Assembly (NCBI GenBank): GCA_947451115.1
Contig: CANFXV010000003.1
Location: 1-64,000 of the forward strand
Reading direction: 5' to 3'
From: Bacteroidota bacterium
GTDB lineage: Bacteria; Bacteroidota; Bacteroidia; Chitinophagales; Chitinophagaceae
Length of the DNA stretch: 64,000 nt
Part shown: in pieces, positions 16,210 to 25,253 of the stretch
Layout of the letters: each line of letters opens with the position of its first letter
Numbering within the stretch: the first letter of the stretch is position 1
Program-made: the position numbers and the translations under genes
Notes under the pieces: model-generated
Told to the model about the DNA's origin: nothing
Database searches by the model: none
What the model saw: the letters and a program-made list of their open reading frames with translations, nothing else

Positions 16210-18312
16210 TTGAACACCGCATCTTTATTAGCTAGCCCGATTGAATACCTGAAAGGAGTGGGTCCTTTGAGGGCAGATATGCTAAAAAAAGAGCTTAGTT
16301 TATTCACTTTTAACGACCTTTTAAATCATTTTCCGTTTAGGCATATTGATAAAACCAAGGTAGCGACCATTGCCTCTATTACCCCCGATCAGGATTTTGT
16401 CCAGTTAAAAGGGGTCTTACAAGGCATCGATATTATTGGGGTAAAACGGGCCAAGCGTTTGGTGACTCAATTAAAGGATGAAACAGGCACCATTGAACTA
16501 GCCTGGTTTCAGGGAATTACTTGGGTACAAAAAAACATAGTGGAAGGTCAGGCTTATTTAGTTTTTGGCAGGGTTAGTTTTTTTAATGGAAAAGCACAAA
16601 TGGGGCATCCAGAAATTGAACCCTATGTGGCTCAAGCCATGGCACAAAAATCTTTATTAGAGCCGGTTTATTCTAGCACAGAAAAACTAAAAGCTCGTGG
16701 CCTCAATGCCAAACAAATTGGAAAATTAACCCAAACTTTATTTCATCAAATTAGTGAAAGAGATCTTCCAGAAAATTTACCAGCACATTTATTGGAAAAT
16801 AGAATGGGCAGGTGGGAAGCTTATAGACAAATACATTTTCCAACATCGCAGGCCAATTATAAAAAAGCAGTAGACCGATTAATTTTTGAAGAACTATTTA
16901 TTGCCCAAGTAAGACTTAATTTAATAAAAATTGATCGGCATAAAAACAGCAAGGGGCATTTATTTGAAAAAGTAGGAAATTATTTTAATACTTTTTACAG
17001 CAAGCACTTGCCTTTTGAATTAACGGGTGCGCAAAAAAGAGTGATTAAAGAAATTAGACAGGATGTGGGAAAGGGTTATCAAATGAATCGATTATTACAA
17101 GGCGATGTGGGTAGTGGAAAAACGATGATTGCCTTATTAGCGATGTTGATTGCAGCAGACAATGGGTATCAAAGTTGTTTGATGGCACCCACCGAAATTT
17201 TGGCAGGCCAGCATTATGAAAGTTTAACAGCCTTGTTAAAAGAAATGCCTATTGAAATTGCATTGCTAACAGGCAGCACCAAAATAGCAGAGCGCAGAAG
17301 AATTTTAAAAGGATTATTGGAAGATGACATACATTTTGTAGTAGGTACGCATGCCATTATTGAAGACATTGTACAATTTAAAAATTTAGGCTTGGCAGTG
17401 ATAGATGAGCAACACCGATTTGGTGTGGCGCAAAGAGCAAGACTTTGGAAAAAATCAAGTATCCCTCCGCATGTGTTGGTGATGACGGCCACGCCTATCC
17501 CAAGAACACTGGCCATGACTGCTTTTGGCGATTTAGATTACAGTGTGATGGATGAATTGCCGCCTGGTAGACAACCCATAAAAACAGTACATCGCTATGA
17601 AACTTCCAGAGCCAGTGTGATGGATTTTGTGAAAACAGAAATTGTAAAAGGAAGGCAGGCTTATTATGTGTATCCTTTAATTGAAGAAAGTGAAAAATTA
17701 AGCTATGAAGATTTGATGCAAGGCTATGAGCAAGTAAAAAGTTTTTTTCCAGAGCCTACTTACAAAATTAGCATGGTGCATGGCAGACAAAATAGCAAGG
17801 AGAAAGAAGCTAATATGCAAAGATTTAAAACAGGCGATACACAAATATTAGTGGGTACCACTGTGATTGAAGTAGGGGTGAATGTGCCCAATGCAAGTGT
17901 GATGGTGATAGAAAGTGCAGAAAAATTTGGTTTGTCCCAACTGCATCAACTAAGAGGAAGGGTAGGAAGAGGCAGTGAGCAGAGTTATTGTATATTATTA
18001 AGCAGTGTAAAAACCGGAAAAGAAGCCAAAGAAAGATTGAAAATAATGTGTAGTACCAATGATGGATTTGTGATTGCAGAAAAAGATTTGGAATTAAGAG
18101 GGCCTGGTGATATTGATGGCACAAGACAAAGTGGAGCACTAAATTTTAAATTGGCCAATATTATCAATGACAAAGCGGCCTTAGAAACAGCTAAAGAAGC
18201 TGCGTTTTTACTATGTGAAAAGGATCCTACGATTACGGCCCCTGAAAATGCCTGCCTGAGGGCCTATTTGATTGCCCAAAAAGCAAAAATTGGTTGGGGT
18301 AAGATCGCTTAA
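16210..18312 (+). CDS. recG: ATP-dependent DNA helicase RecG
   Basis: The 700-aa protein spans the RecG layout: an N-terminal wedge/OB domain (residues ~1-160), helicase core with Walker A GDVGSGKT, DExH box IDEQHRFG, motif III TATPIPRT, motif VI QLRGRVGRG, and the C-terminal helical hook. It remodels stalled forks and branched DNA. The start codon is TTG at 16210. A stop at 16192-16194 precedes it in frame, and the next ATG is inside the conserved N-terminus, so TTG is the only sensible start. Confidence 0.95.
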   Translation: MNTASLLASPIEYLKGVGPLRADMLKKELSLFTFNDLLNHFPFRHIDKTKVATIASITPDQDFVQLKGVLQGIDIIGVKRAKRLVTQLKDETGTIELAWFQGITWVQKNIVEGQAYLVFGRVSFFNGKAQMGHPEIEPYVAQAMAQKSLLEPVYSSTEKLKARGLNAKQIGKLTQTLFHQISERDLPENLPAHLLENRMGRWEAYRQIHFPTSQANYKKAVDRLIFEELFIAQVRLNLIKIDRHKNSKGHLFEKVGNYFNTFYSKHLPFELTGAQKRVIKEIRQDVGKGYQMNRLLQGDVGSGKTMIALLAMLIAADNGYQSCLMAPTEILAGQHYESLTALLKEMPIEIALLTGSTKIAERRRILKGLLEDDIHFVVGTHAIIEDIVQFKNLGLAVIDEQHRFGVAQRARLWKKSSIPPHVLVMTATPIPRTLAMTAFGDLDYSVMDELPPGRQPIKTVHRYETSRASVMDFVKTEIVKGRQAYYVYPLIEESEKLSYEDLMQGYEQVKSFFPEPTYKISMVHGRQNSKEKEANMQRFKTGDTQILVGTTVIEVGVNVPNASVMVIESAEKFGLSQLHQLRGRVGRGSEQSYCILLSSVKTGKEAKERLKIMCSTNDGFVIAEKDLELRGPGDIDGTRQSGALNFKLANIINDKAALETAKEAAFLLCEKDPTITAPENACLRAYLIAQKAKIGWGKIA

Positions 18313-18364
18313 AGCAGGCCTTTTTTAATTAACTTGCCCTTCGTTAACCATTTAGAATTATCTT

Positions 18365-19663
18365 ATGAAATACAAAGCACTCGATCCGCAAATTTTTATA
18401 CAAAACAGAAAACGTTTTGTTACTAAAATGCAAAAAAATAGCATTGCCATCATTGTGAGCAACGATGAGTTTCCTTCCAATGGAGATGCTTTGCATGGTT
18501 TCAAACAAAACACAGAATTATTTTGGTTGACAGGAATTGAGCAAGAAGGGTCGATGGTGATTTTGTATCCAGACAATCCCGATCCAAAATACAGAGAAGT
18601 ACTAGTACTGGTAAGGCCACAAGAGTTAAAAGAAATTTGGGATGGAAAAAGATTAAGAGCCAATGAAGCCACTGCAATTTCTGGAATGAAAACCATTGTA
18701 TGGGCTGATGTGATCGATGCCCCTTTGCAACAGTGGGTGCATTTAGCCGACTCCATTTATTTAGATTCCAACGAGAACGATCGAAAAAATACTTTAATTA
18801 GAACCCATGAGTATCGTTTCATTGATGAAATGAAAGCCCGTTATCCTTTGCATCATTTTTTACGTGCAGCAAGATTGATGAAAGATTTGCGTGCGATTAA
18901 AACCAAGGAAGAAGTGGCAGTAATTCAAAAAGCCATTGACATTACAGAAGTAGCTTTCAGAAGGTTATTGCAATTTATCAAACCTGGTGTGCATGAATAT
19001 GAAATTGAAGCAGAAATTTATCATTCTTTTTTATCCCAACGCGCCACAGGAGCAGCTTATCATAGCATCATCGCCAGTGGGGACAATGCAAGAACCTTGC
19101 ATTATGTCAACAACAACAATGTATGTAAGGAGGGGGAACTCGTATTGATGGATTTTGGGGCCGAGTATGGGGGTTATTGCGCTGATTTAACCAGAACCGT
19201 ACCTGTGAATGGTAAGTTTACCAAAAGACAAAAAGAAGTATACAATGCTTGCTTACATTTACATGATTATGCCAAGTCTATTTTAAAGCCAGGCATTAGT
19301 ATTGCTCATTATACAGATAAAGTGGGGGAGGAAGCGACTAAACAATTTTTGAAAATTGGTTTACTAGGCAAATCAGAGGTGAAAAATGAAGATGCAGAAA
19401 ACAGGGCCTATAGAAAATATTTATACCACGGCATCTCGCATCATTTAGGATTGGATGTACATGATTTAGGTACAAGAACAGCGCCCATTACAGCAGGCAT
19501 GGTCTTTACCATTGAGCCAGGTATTTACATCAAAGAAGAAAAAATGGGCGTACGTATCGAAAATAATTATTGGATTACTAGAACAGGCAATCAGGATTTA
19601 ATGAAGACGATGCCTATCAAAGCGGATGAAATAGAAGCTTTGATGCGTGTAAGTAAAAAGTAA
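18365..19663 (+). CDS. pepP: Xaa-Pro aminopeptidase (aminopeptidase P)
   Basis: The 432-aa M24B metallopeptidase has an N-terminal aminopeptidase P domain (FVTKMQKNSIAIIVSNDEFP) and a pita-bread catalytic domain. Dinuclear metal ligands are visible in MDFGAEYGGYCADLTRT (Asp, Asp), HGISHHLGLDVHD (His), FTIEPGIY (Glu) and VRIENNYWIT (Glu). It removes N-terminal residues preceding proline. No signal peptide is seen, so it is cytoplasmic. It starts a plus-strand run with pssA and purS. Confidence 0.92.
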   Translation: MKYKALDPQIFIQNRKRFVTKMQKNSIAIIVSNDEFPSNGDALHGFKQNTELFWLTGIEQEGSMVILYPDNPDPKYREVLVLVRPQELKEIWDGKRLRANEATAISGMKTIVWADVIDAPLQQWVHLADSIYLDSNENDRKNTLIRTHEYRFIDEMKARYPLHHFLRAARLMKDLRAIKTKEEVAVIQKAIDITEVAFRRLLQFIKPGVHEYEIEAEIYHSFLSQRATGAAYHSIIASGDNARTLHYVNNNNVCKEGELVLMDFGAEYGGYCADLTRTVPVNGKFTKRQKEVYNACLHLHDYAKSILKPGISIAHYTDKVGEEATKQFLKIGLLGKSEVKNEDAENRAYRKYLYHGISHHLGLDVHDLGTRTAPITAGMVFTIEPGIYIKEEKMGVRIENNYWITRTGNQDLMKTMPIKADEIEALMRVSKK

Positions 19664-19681
19664 TCAACTATAAAATCAAGT

Positions 19682-20458
19682 ATGAAAAAACACATTCCTA
19701 ATTTGTTTACTTTAATGAACCTGTTTTTTGGTTGTAGTGCCATCGTTGCCACTTTTCAGTCGGGAACCATGGCTACGATGGATGAGTCGGGGGCCATGCT
19801 TATTGAAATCCCTGAACAAATTTATTATGCAAGTTTATTTATTGCTTTAGCAGGGCTTATGGATTTTTTTGATGGCTTTGTCGCAAGGTGGTTAAAAGTA
19901 GATGGGGAATTGGGCAAGCAATTGGACTCCTTGTCCGATGTGGTCAGTTTTGGTGTAGCGCCTTCCTTTATTGTTTTTCAATTTCTTAGATTATCCTTGG
20001 CTTCGGATGCCAATGCCTTAAATCATAGTTCTTTATTAATGGCGCCTGCATTTATCATCGCCATGGCAGGAGCGTATCGATTGGCAAAGTTTAATATTGA
20101 TACAGAACAAGCTAATTATTTCAAAGGAGTACCTATTCCAATGGTAGGCATTTTAACGGCGGCCTTTCCACTTATTTATTGGCAAGCTCAACCTGCCATT
20201 ACCTCTAAGTTAATGTTAAGCCCCCTATTCTGGTATCTCTACATTATCGTAGTAGCCTATTTAATGGTAATGAATAGACCTATGTTGGCATTGAAAAGTT
20301 TGGGAAAAAATAAAAAATTAATGGTCCCATTAATCATCCTGGTAGCCGATATTATCGTATCAGCCTTATTTTTTAAATGGTTGGCCATTCCATTTGGCTT
20401 TATTGGCTATTGCTTAGTATCTTTGTTTTATAAAAATACCATCACACAATTAAATTAG
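19682..20458 (+). CDS. pssA: CDP-diacylglycerol--serine O-phosphatidyltransferase
   Basis: The 258-aa membrane enzyme of the CDP-alcohol phosphatidyltransferase family makes phosphatidylserine, the precursor of phosphatidylethanolamine. The signature DG-x2-AR-x8-G-x3-D-x3-D is intact from FFDGFVARW through GKQLDSLSD. About six to eight hydrophobic helices follow. The opening HIPNLFTLMNLFFGC is typical of PssA. It ends 1 bp before purS. Confidence 0.92.
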   Translation: MKKHIPNLFTLMNLFFGCSAIVATFQSGTMATMDESGAMLIEIPEQIYYASLFIALAGLMDFFDGFVARWLKVDGELGKQLDSLSDVVSFGVAPSFIVFQFLRLSLASDANALNHSSLLMAPAFIIAMAGAYRLAKFNIDTEQANYFKGVPIPMVGILTAAFPLIYWQAQPAITSKLMLSPLFWYLYIIVVAYLMVMNRPMLALKSLGKNKKLMVPLIILVADIIVSALFFKWLAIPFGFIGYCLVSLFYKNTITQLN

Positions 20459-20459
20459 T

Positions 20460-20708
20460 ATGACATTTCAAGTACAAATTAAGGTAATGCCCTTAAACGA
20501 TTTATTAGATCCACAAGGAAAAGCAGTTTTAGGCGGTTTGCACAATTTAGGTTTAACCGGTATTCAAGATGTTCGTGTAGGTAAGCATATTACTTTAAAA
20601 ATTGATGCAGCCAACGAAGCCGCTGCCAAAGAAATGGCAGAAACAGCAGCAAAAAAATTATTAGCCAATGCGGTGATGGAATTTTTTGAGATTGAATTTG
20701 TCCAATAG
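20460..20708 (+). CDS. purS: phosphoribosylformylglycinamidine synthase subunit PurS
   Basis: The 82-aa protein is the small PurS subunit that bridges PurL and PurQ in the FGAM synthetase step of purine synthesis. The family pattern is clear: an opening beta strand (FQVQIKVMP), DPQGKAV, and GLTGIQDVRVGKHI, with a C-terminal helix containing Ala repeats. It starts 1 bp after pssA. Neither purL nor purQ is in this window. Confidence 0.9.
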   Translation: MTFQVQIKVMPLNDLLDPQGKAVLGGLHNLGLTGIQDVRVGKHITLKIDAANEAAAKEMAETAAKKLLANAVMEFFEIEFVQ

Positions 20709-20739
20709 GCATTTATATTTTTAAGTTACAATTATTTCC

Positions 20740-21405
20740 ATGCTATATATAGTTCCCACGCCCATTGGAAATTTAAAAGATTTTACATTCAGGTCCATTG
20801 AAGTATTGCAATCAGTGGATTTTATATTATGCGAGGATACTAGAACATCATCTAAACTGCTTCAGCATTATCATATTAATAAACCACTCACACCTTATCA
20901 TCAACACAATGAGCATAAGGTGGTGGATCATTTGGTACAACAATTACAAGCAGGAAAAAATATTGCCTTAATTACCGATGCAGGAACACCCGGCATTTCC
21001 GATCCTGCATTTTTATTAGTGCGTGCATGTAAAGCGGCCGGCGTAGCCGTAAGTAGTTTGCCAGGCGCCACTGCCTTTGTGCCTGCCTTGGTAAATAGTG
21101 GATTACCCGCAACCCGTTTTATATTTGAAGGGTTTATTCCCTTAAAAAAAGGTAGAAAAACTTTAATGGAATCCTTGGCGAACGAAGAGCGCACCATGAT
21201 CTTTTATGAAAGTCCCATGCGTTTGGTCAAAACCTTAGAATTATTTGCCAATCATTTTGGTGCTGACAGGCAAGCTTCTGTAAGTAGGGAATTAACCAAA
21301 ATTTACGAAGAAAACATTACCGATACTTTAGCTAATTTAATTACTTATTTTTCCTCGAAGCAAGTCAAAGGAGAGATTGTGATTGTGGTGGATGGCAAAC
21401 CATAG
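20740..21405 (+). CDS. rsmI: 16S rRNA (cytidine(1402)-2'-O)-methyltransferase
   Basis: The 221-aa tetrapyrrole-methylase-fold enzyme 2'-O-methylates C1402 in the ribosomal P site. Diagnostic segments are IVPTPIGNLKDFTFRSIEVL, CEDTRTSSKLLQHY, ITDAGTPGISDP and LPGATAFVPALVNSGLP, then RELTKIYEE. The length is slightly shorter than E. coli RsmI because the extra C-terminal domain is absent. Confidence 0.95.
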   Translation: MLYIVPTPIGNLKDFTFRSIEVLQSVDFILCEDTRTSSKLLQHYHINKPLTPYHQHNEHKVVDHLVQQLQAGKNIALITDAGTPGISDPAFLLVRACKAAGVAVSSLPGATAFVPALVNSGLPATRFIFEGFIPLKKGRKTLMESLANEERTMIFYESPMRLVKTLELFANHFGADRQASVSRELTKIYEENITDTLANLITYFSSKQVKGEIVIVVDGKP

Positions 21406-21425
21406 CTAGGCCAGCCTTATTTTAA

Positions 21426-21457
21426 TTGTTCATTTTGCCTTTAATGAATTAAATTTG
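21426..21457 (+). promoter_or_regulatory. promoter of the M1 peptidase gene
   Basis: A -33 TTG (21426-21428) and an exact -7 box TAAATTTG (21450-21457) are separated by 21 bp, 17 nt before the ATG. One of the more complete promoters in the window. Confidence 0.6.
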
Positions 21458-21474
21458 GTTCTTAATTCAGCTCT

Positions 21475-23415
21475 ATGAAAAAGAAGCGCTACTTATCTCT
21501 ATTCGTTTTTTTTAGTTTCTTCAATTTTGTAAATGCGCAAGCCGATCGTTGGCAACAACATATCGACTACAAAATTAATGCTGCTTTAGATGTTACCACA
21601 AATTTGGTCAAAGGAACTGAAGAATTAATTTATACCAACAATTCGCCCGATACTTTACGCAAGGTTTATTTTCATATGTATTGGAATGCCTTTGCGCCTA
21701 ATTCAGCGATGGACATAAGAAGTAGAGAGCTAGGAAAAAATTACTTGAGTGTAAGAAGAGGCGCACCCATTACATCCGCTTCTACTTTATTAGGCGTGGA
21801 TAATGTGCAGGATTGGGATAAAAGGGTAAAAGACCGCATTTTAAATTTAGCACCTAAGGAAATTGGATCGCAAAAAATAAGTCAACTCCTCATAAATGGT
21901 AAGGCACAAAAACTAATTGACCACGAAACTATTTTAGAAGTACAATTAACGCAGGCTATTGCGCCAAAAACTTCTATAAAAATGTCTTTGCAATTTGAAG
22001 CGCAAGTGCCCGTTCAAATTAGGCGCTCAGGTAGAGACAATGCAGAAGGCCTGCGTTATTCGATGAGTCAGTGGTATCCTAAAATAGTGGAATACGATTA
22101 CCAAGGTTGGAATACCAATCCTTATATAGCGCGTGAATTTTATGGCGTATGGGGCAATTATGATGTCACCATTCAGTTAGATAAAAACTATATGGTAGCC
22201 GCTACAGGTGTATTACAAAATCCAACATCAATTGCTAATGCATCGGGTATCAAAGCTTGGAACTTTAAAGGAAACAATATTCATGATTTTGTTTGGGCTG
22301 CGGATGATCAATTTAAACATCTATCAAAAGAAGTGCGCAAGGGATTGACCTTGCATGTGTATTATAAACAAAAAACTGCTGTTGAAGATAGTGCCTGGGC
22401 CAATTTATTATGGGCTGCAGAAAAAGCATTGCCTTATATAGAGAAAAAATTTGGCGCCTATCCTTATCCTCAATATTCTTTTATACAAGGAGGGGATGGT
22501 GGAATGGAATATGCTATGGCTACTTTAATCAAAGGACCAGGTTTGGGTACCGTGTTTCATGAGTGGATGCACAATTGGTACCAACATGTTTTAGGAAACA
22601 ATGAAAGCTTATATCCCTGGTTGGACGAAGGCTTTGCCAGTTTTGCCGAAGATGATATTACCTATTGGTATGAACAAAATGTAGCCACACAATCTCCCTA
22701 TATTAGTGAGGCGGCTAAAAAACTATTGCTTGTGAATAATGAAAAAGCAAAAACTTATTTACCCTACATTCAATATGGCAATTACGGTGGTTACCTTGCT
22801 TTGGCAAAAAGTAATATAGAAGAACCTATGTCCACACATTCAGATCATTACAATACCAACTATGCCTACAGCAGTGCTGCTTATAGTAAGGGTGCTACCT
22901 TACTAGGGTACCTTGGGTATGTCATAGGAGATTCATTACGCGATGCCACATTGATCAATTATTACAATACCTGGAAATTCAAACATCCCAATGCGAATGA
23001 TTTTTTCCGTAGCGCAGAAAAAACAAGCGGTATTCAATTGCAATGGTTGAAAGAGTATTGGGTCAATTCTACCAAAACCATTGATTATGGATTGAATGAT
23101 ATTCAAGCCGAAAATAATACAGCCATTATTAGTATTCAACGTTATGGGAAAATGCCTTCACCCATTGAAGTGTTGGTGACTTATAAAGATGGCAGTACAG
23201 AACTGCATTATATTCCTTTGGATTTAATGTTAGCTAATAAAATTCCTGAAACAAGTCAACATAGAATCGTGCATCCAGAATGGAAATGGGTACAACCCAC
23301 TTATACTTTTGAAACCACCAAGCCCATTACTGCTTTAAAAACAATCGAGATTGATCCTAGCCAGCGCATGCCCGATATTAATAGAAGCAATAATAAATTA
23401 GAGATACCTAATTAA
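21475..23415 (+). CDS. M1 family zinc metallopeptidase, secreted
   Basis: The 646-aa exported aminopeptidase-like protein has a signal peptide (MKKKRYLSLFVFFSFFNFVNAQ). The gluzincin zinc site is HEWMHNW (HExxH) with the third ligand Glu 19-20 residues later in WLDEGFASFAED. The substrate-binding motif GGMEYAMA precedes it. It is shorter than classical PepN (about 870 aa), like many Bacteroidota M1 proteins. It likely trims peptides in the periplasm or outside the cell. Confidence 0.9.
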   Translation: MKKKRYLSLFVFFSFFNFVNAQADRWQQHIDYKINAALDVTTNLVKGTEELIYTNNSPDTLRKVYFHMYWNAFAPNSAMDIRSRELGKNYLSVRRGAPITSASTLLGVDNVQDWDKRVKDRILNLAPKEIGSQKISQLLINGKAQKLIDHETILEVQLTQAIAPKTSIKMSLQFEAQVPVQIRRSGRDNAEGLRYSMSQWYPKIVEYDYQGWNTNPYIAREFYGVWGNYDVTIQLDKNYMVAATGVLQNPTSIANASGIKAWNFKGNNIHDFVWAADDQFKHLSKEVRKGLTLHVYYKQKTAVEDSAWANLLWAAEKALPYIEKKFGAYPYPQYSFIQGGDGGMEYAMATLIKGPGLGTVFHEWMHNWYQHVLGNNESLYPWLDEGFASFAEDDITYWYEQNVATQSPYISEAAKKLLLVNNEKAKTYLPYIQYGNYGGYLALAKSNIEEPMSTHSDHYNTNYAYSSAAYSKGATLLGYLGYVIGDSLRDATLINYYNTWKFKHPNANDFFRSAEKTSGIQLQWLKEYWVNSTKTIDYGLNDIQAENNTAIISIQRYGKMPSPIEVLVTYKDGSTELHYIPLDLMLANKIPETSQHRIVHPEWKWVQPTYTFETTKPITALKTIEIDPSQRMPDINRSNNKLEIPN

Positions 23416-23428
23416 TATTAACAGATTA

Positions 23429-24070
23429 TTAAGGCTTCTTCACTTGAATGATAAACTTCTCTTCAAAATAAGTTTCAGGAAAGATGTCATGAATAGACAT
23501 CATTTTAGGGCGCACCCCGCTTTCAAATATTTCTTGATGTAAGTCGCCTCCTTTCAAACAAATTAAAGAATTGTTTTGCTCCTGTTTTTTATTAAGAATA
23601 GGTCCCGCCCATCTCCACAAGTCTTTTAAAGGAGCCACTGCTCGGCTTATGGCGTAATCAAATTTTTTATTTTTAATTTCTTCAACACGGGTATGCTGCG
23701 TTTTAATATTTTTAATCCCCACCATTTCACAAACGGCGTCTACTACTTTTAATTTTTTAGCTATACTGTCTACCGCTAAAAACTGAACCTCTGGAAAAAA
23801 TATAGCAAGAGGGACGCAGGGGAAACCACCTCCGCAGCCAATGTCAATAATTTGTGTTCCTTTTTCCCATTCTACAATAGCTGCAATGCTTAAGGAATGT
23901 AAAATATGATGCAGGTAGATATGGTCAATGTCTTTTCTTGAGATGACATTGATTTGACTGTTCCACTCTTTGTAAGCGGGTTCAAGTCCAGCGAATTGAC
24001 TTAATTGCTTAGGCGTGAATTCGGCAAAGTACTTGGTAATTAATTCCAATTTTTCTGTGGGGCTTTCCAT
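23429..24070 (-). CDS. rsmG: 16S rRNA (guanine(527)-N7)-methyltransferase
   Basis: The 213-aa Rossmann methyltransferase (GidB family) forms m7G527 in 16S rRNA. The SAM motif is IIDIGCGGGFPCVPLAI, followed by LAVDSIAKKLKVVD and AISRAVAPL. Loss of this gene is known in other bacteria to give low-level streptomycin resistance. Its start overlaps the 3' end of the upstream glycosyltransferase by 31 bp, so translation is probably coupled. Confidence 0.93.
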   Translation of the reverse strand: MESPTEKLELITKYFAEFTPKQLSQFAGLEPAYKEWNSQINVISRKDIDHIYLHHILHSLSIAAIVEWEKGTQIIDIGCGGGFPCVPLAIFFPEVQFLAVDSIAKKLKVVDAVCEMVGIKNIKTQHTRVEEIKNKKFDYAISRAVAPLKDLWRWAGPILNKKQEQNNSLICLKGGDLHQEIFESGVRPKMMSIHDIFPETYFEEKFIIQVKKP

Positions 24071-25167
24071 ACGCTAGGCAAGGTAAATAAATAATAGAAG
24101 ATAGACCACATATCAAATAAAATAAACCAAGGCCATAGGTCCAATTCATTTAATTTCTTCATGGTACTTCTTAAAATTGTTCCTTGCACTAATAAACGAA
24201 GGCCCCAAAGGCCTCCTAATAGCGTATATTCATGCGTTAGCAATAAAGCGGCAATTAATACGGGGTAAACCAAAAACTGGCTAATGGCATAAGTGCCCAA
24301 TAAACCTGCGTGTAAGGTTTTGTAGTACTTACTTGTCGTATAATGACGATATTTTTGATTCATCCAATCGTGCAAATTAGTTTTAGGCTCGCTAATGGTA
24401 TGCGCGTCATGATCAATCACAATGGCGGTATTTTTTTTGTTGGCCACTTGATTGATAAATAAATCATCGTCGCCACTAGGCATTTGATTGATGGACGAGA
24501 AGCCTTTGTTGCGCATAAATACTTCTTTCTTATAAGACAAGTTTCTGCCCACCCCCATATATGGCAAGCCGGCTAGTGCATAAGAAAAATATTGCAAGGC
24601 AGTTTGAAAAGTTTCAAAACGAATTAGTTTATTTAAGATGCCTGGTTTTTTACGGTAGGCACCATAGCCTAATACAATTTCAATTCCATCGTCATAACCA
24701 TCTTGCATCAATTGCATCCAGTGTTCACTTGCGGGGACACAATCTGCATCGGTCAACAACAAGGTTTCGTTTTTGGCCGATTTAATACCAATAGATAATG
24801 GGAATTTTTTTCCATTGATCATTTTAGCTTCTTGTGAAAGTATAACCGGATTTAAATTTTTGAAGGATTTTTTAAATTCTTCTAACAAATATTTTGTTTC
24901 ATCTTCTGAGTTGTCATTCACTAATACAACTTCATGGGTGGTATTGTAATCTTGTACCAAGACCCCTGGTAAATAGTTGGCTAAATTTGCTGCTTCATCT
25001 CTTGCGCAAATAACGACTGAAATGGGATGTTCCACATGCACTTTTTTAGCTGGCTTTTTATAAATGGCCAATCTCAAGAAAAAATAGAGGTAATAAAACA
25101 GCTGCGTAATTATAATGCCAATAAAAGCGCCTATCAAAATGGTAGACAGCGGTAGGTGAGTTAACAT
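24040..25167 (-). CDS. membrane-bound family 2 glycosyltransferase
   Basis: The protein is 375 aa from ATG 25167. An N-terminal membrane helix precedes a GT-A domain with VVICARDEAANL, VNDNSEDETKY, the DxD-type LLTDADC, and a GDDDLFI segment in place of the common ED motif. Two to three C-terminal helices follow. It probably adds sugars to a lipid or polysaccharide at the inner membrane; acceptor unknown. The track start at 25185 is rejected because an exact TACTTTTG box lies between it and ATG 25167. Confidence 0.82.
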   Translation of the reverse strand: MLTHLPLSTILIGAFIGIIITQLFYYLYFFLRLAIYKKPAKKVHVEHPISVVICARDEAANLANYLPGVLVQDYNTTHEVVLVNDNSEDETKYLLEEFKKSFKNLNPVILSQEAKMINGKKFPLSIGIKSAKNETLLLTDADCVPASEHWMQLMQDGYDDGIEIVLGYGAYRKKPGILNKLIRFETFQTALQYFSYALAGLPYMGVGRNLSYKKEVFMRNKGFSSINQMPSGDDDLFINQVANKKNTAIVIDHDAHTISEPKTNLHDWMNQKYRHYTTSKYYKTLHAGLLGTYAISQFLVYPVLIAALLLTHEYTLLGGLWGLRLLVQGTILRSTMKKLNELDLWPWFILFDMWSIFYYLFTLPSVWKAPQKNWN

Positions 25168-25171
25168 GCTA

Positions 25172-25179
25172 CAAAAGTA
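25172..25179 (-). promoter_or_regulatory. -7 box 4 nt upstream of glycosyltransferase start
   Basis: On the minus strand TACTTTTG is followed by TAGC and ATG. A TTG lies 22 bp further upstream. The same N4 spacing occurs before the rlmI-like gene and tgt. Confidence 0.6.
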
Positions 25180-25241
25180 AAGCATGCGGCTTCAGCTAAT
25201 TCAAGCCTAGATTGAATGTGGAAAAATAGCCCATTTGACCT

Positions 25242-25249
25242 TACCTTTG
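25242..25249 (+). promoter_or_regulatory. -7 box 4 nt upstream of tgt start
   Basis: TACCTTTG (exact TAnnTTTG), then CGCC, then the ATG at 25254. It predicts a leaderless tgt transcript. Confidence 0.6.
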
Positions 25250-25253
25250 CGCC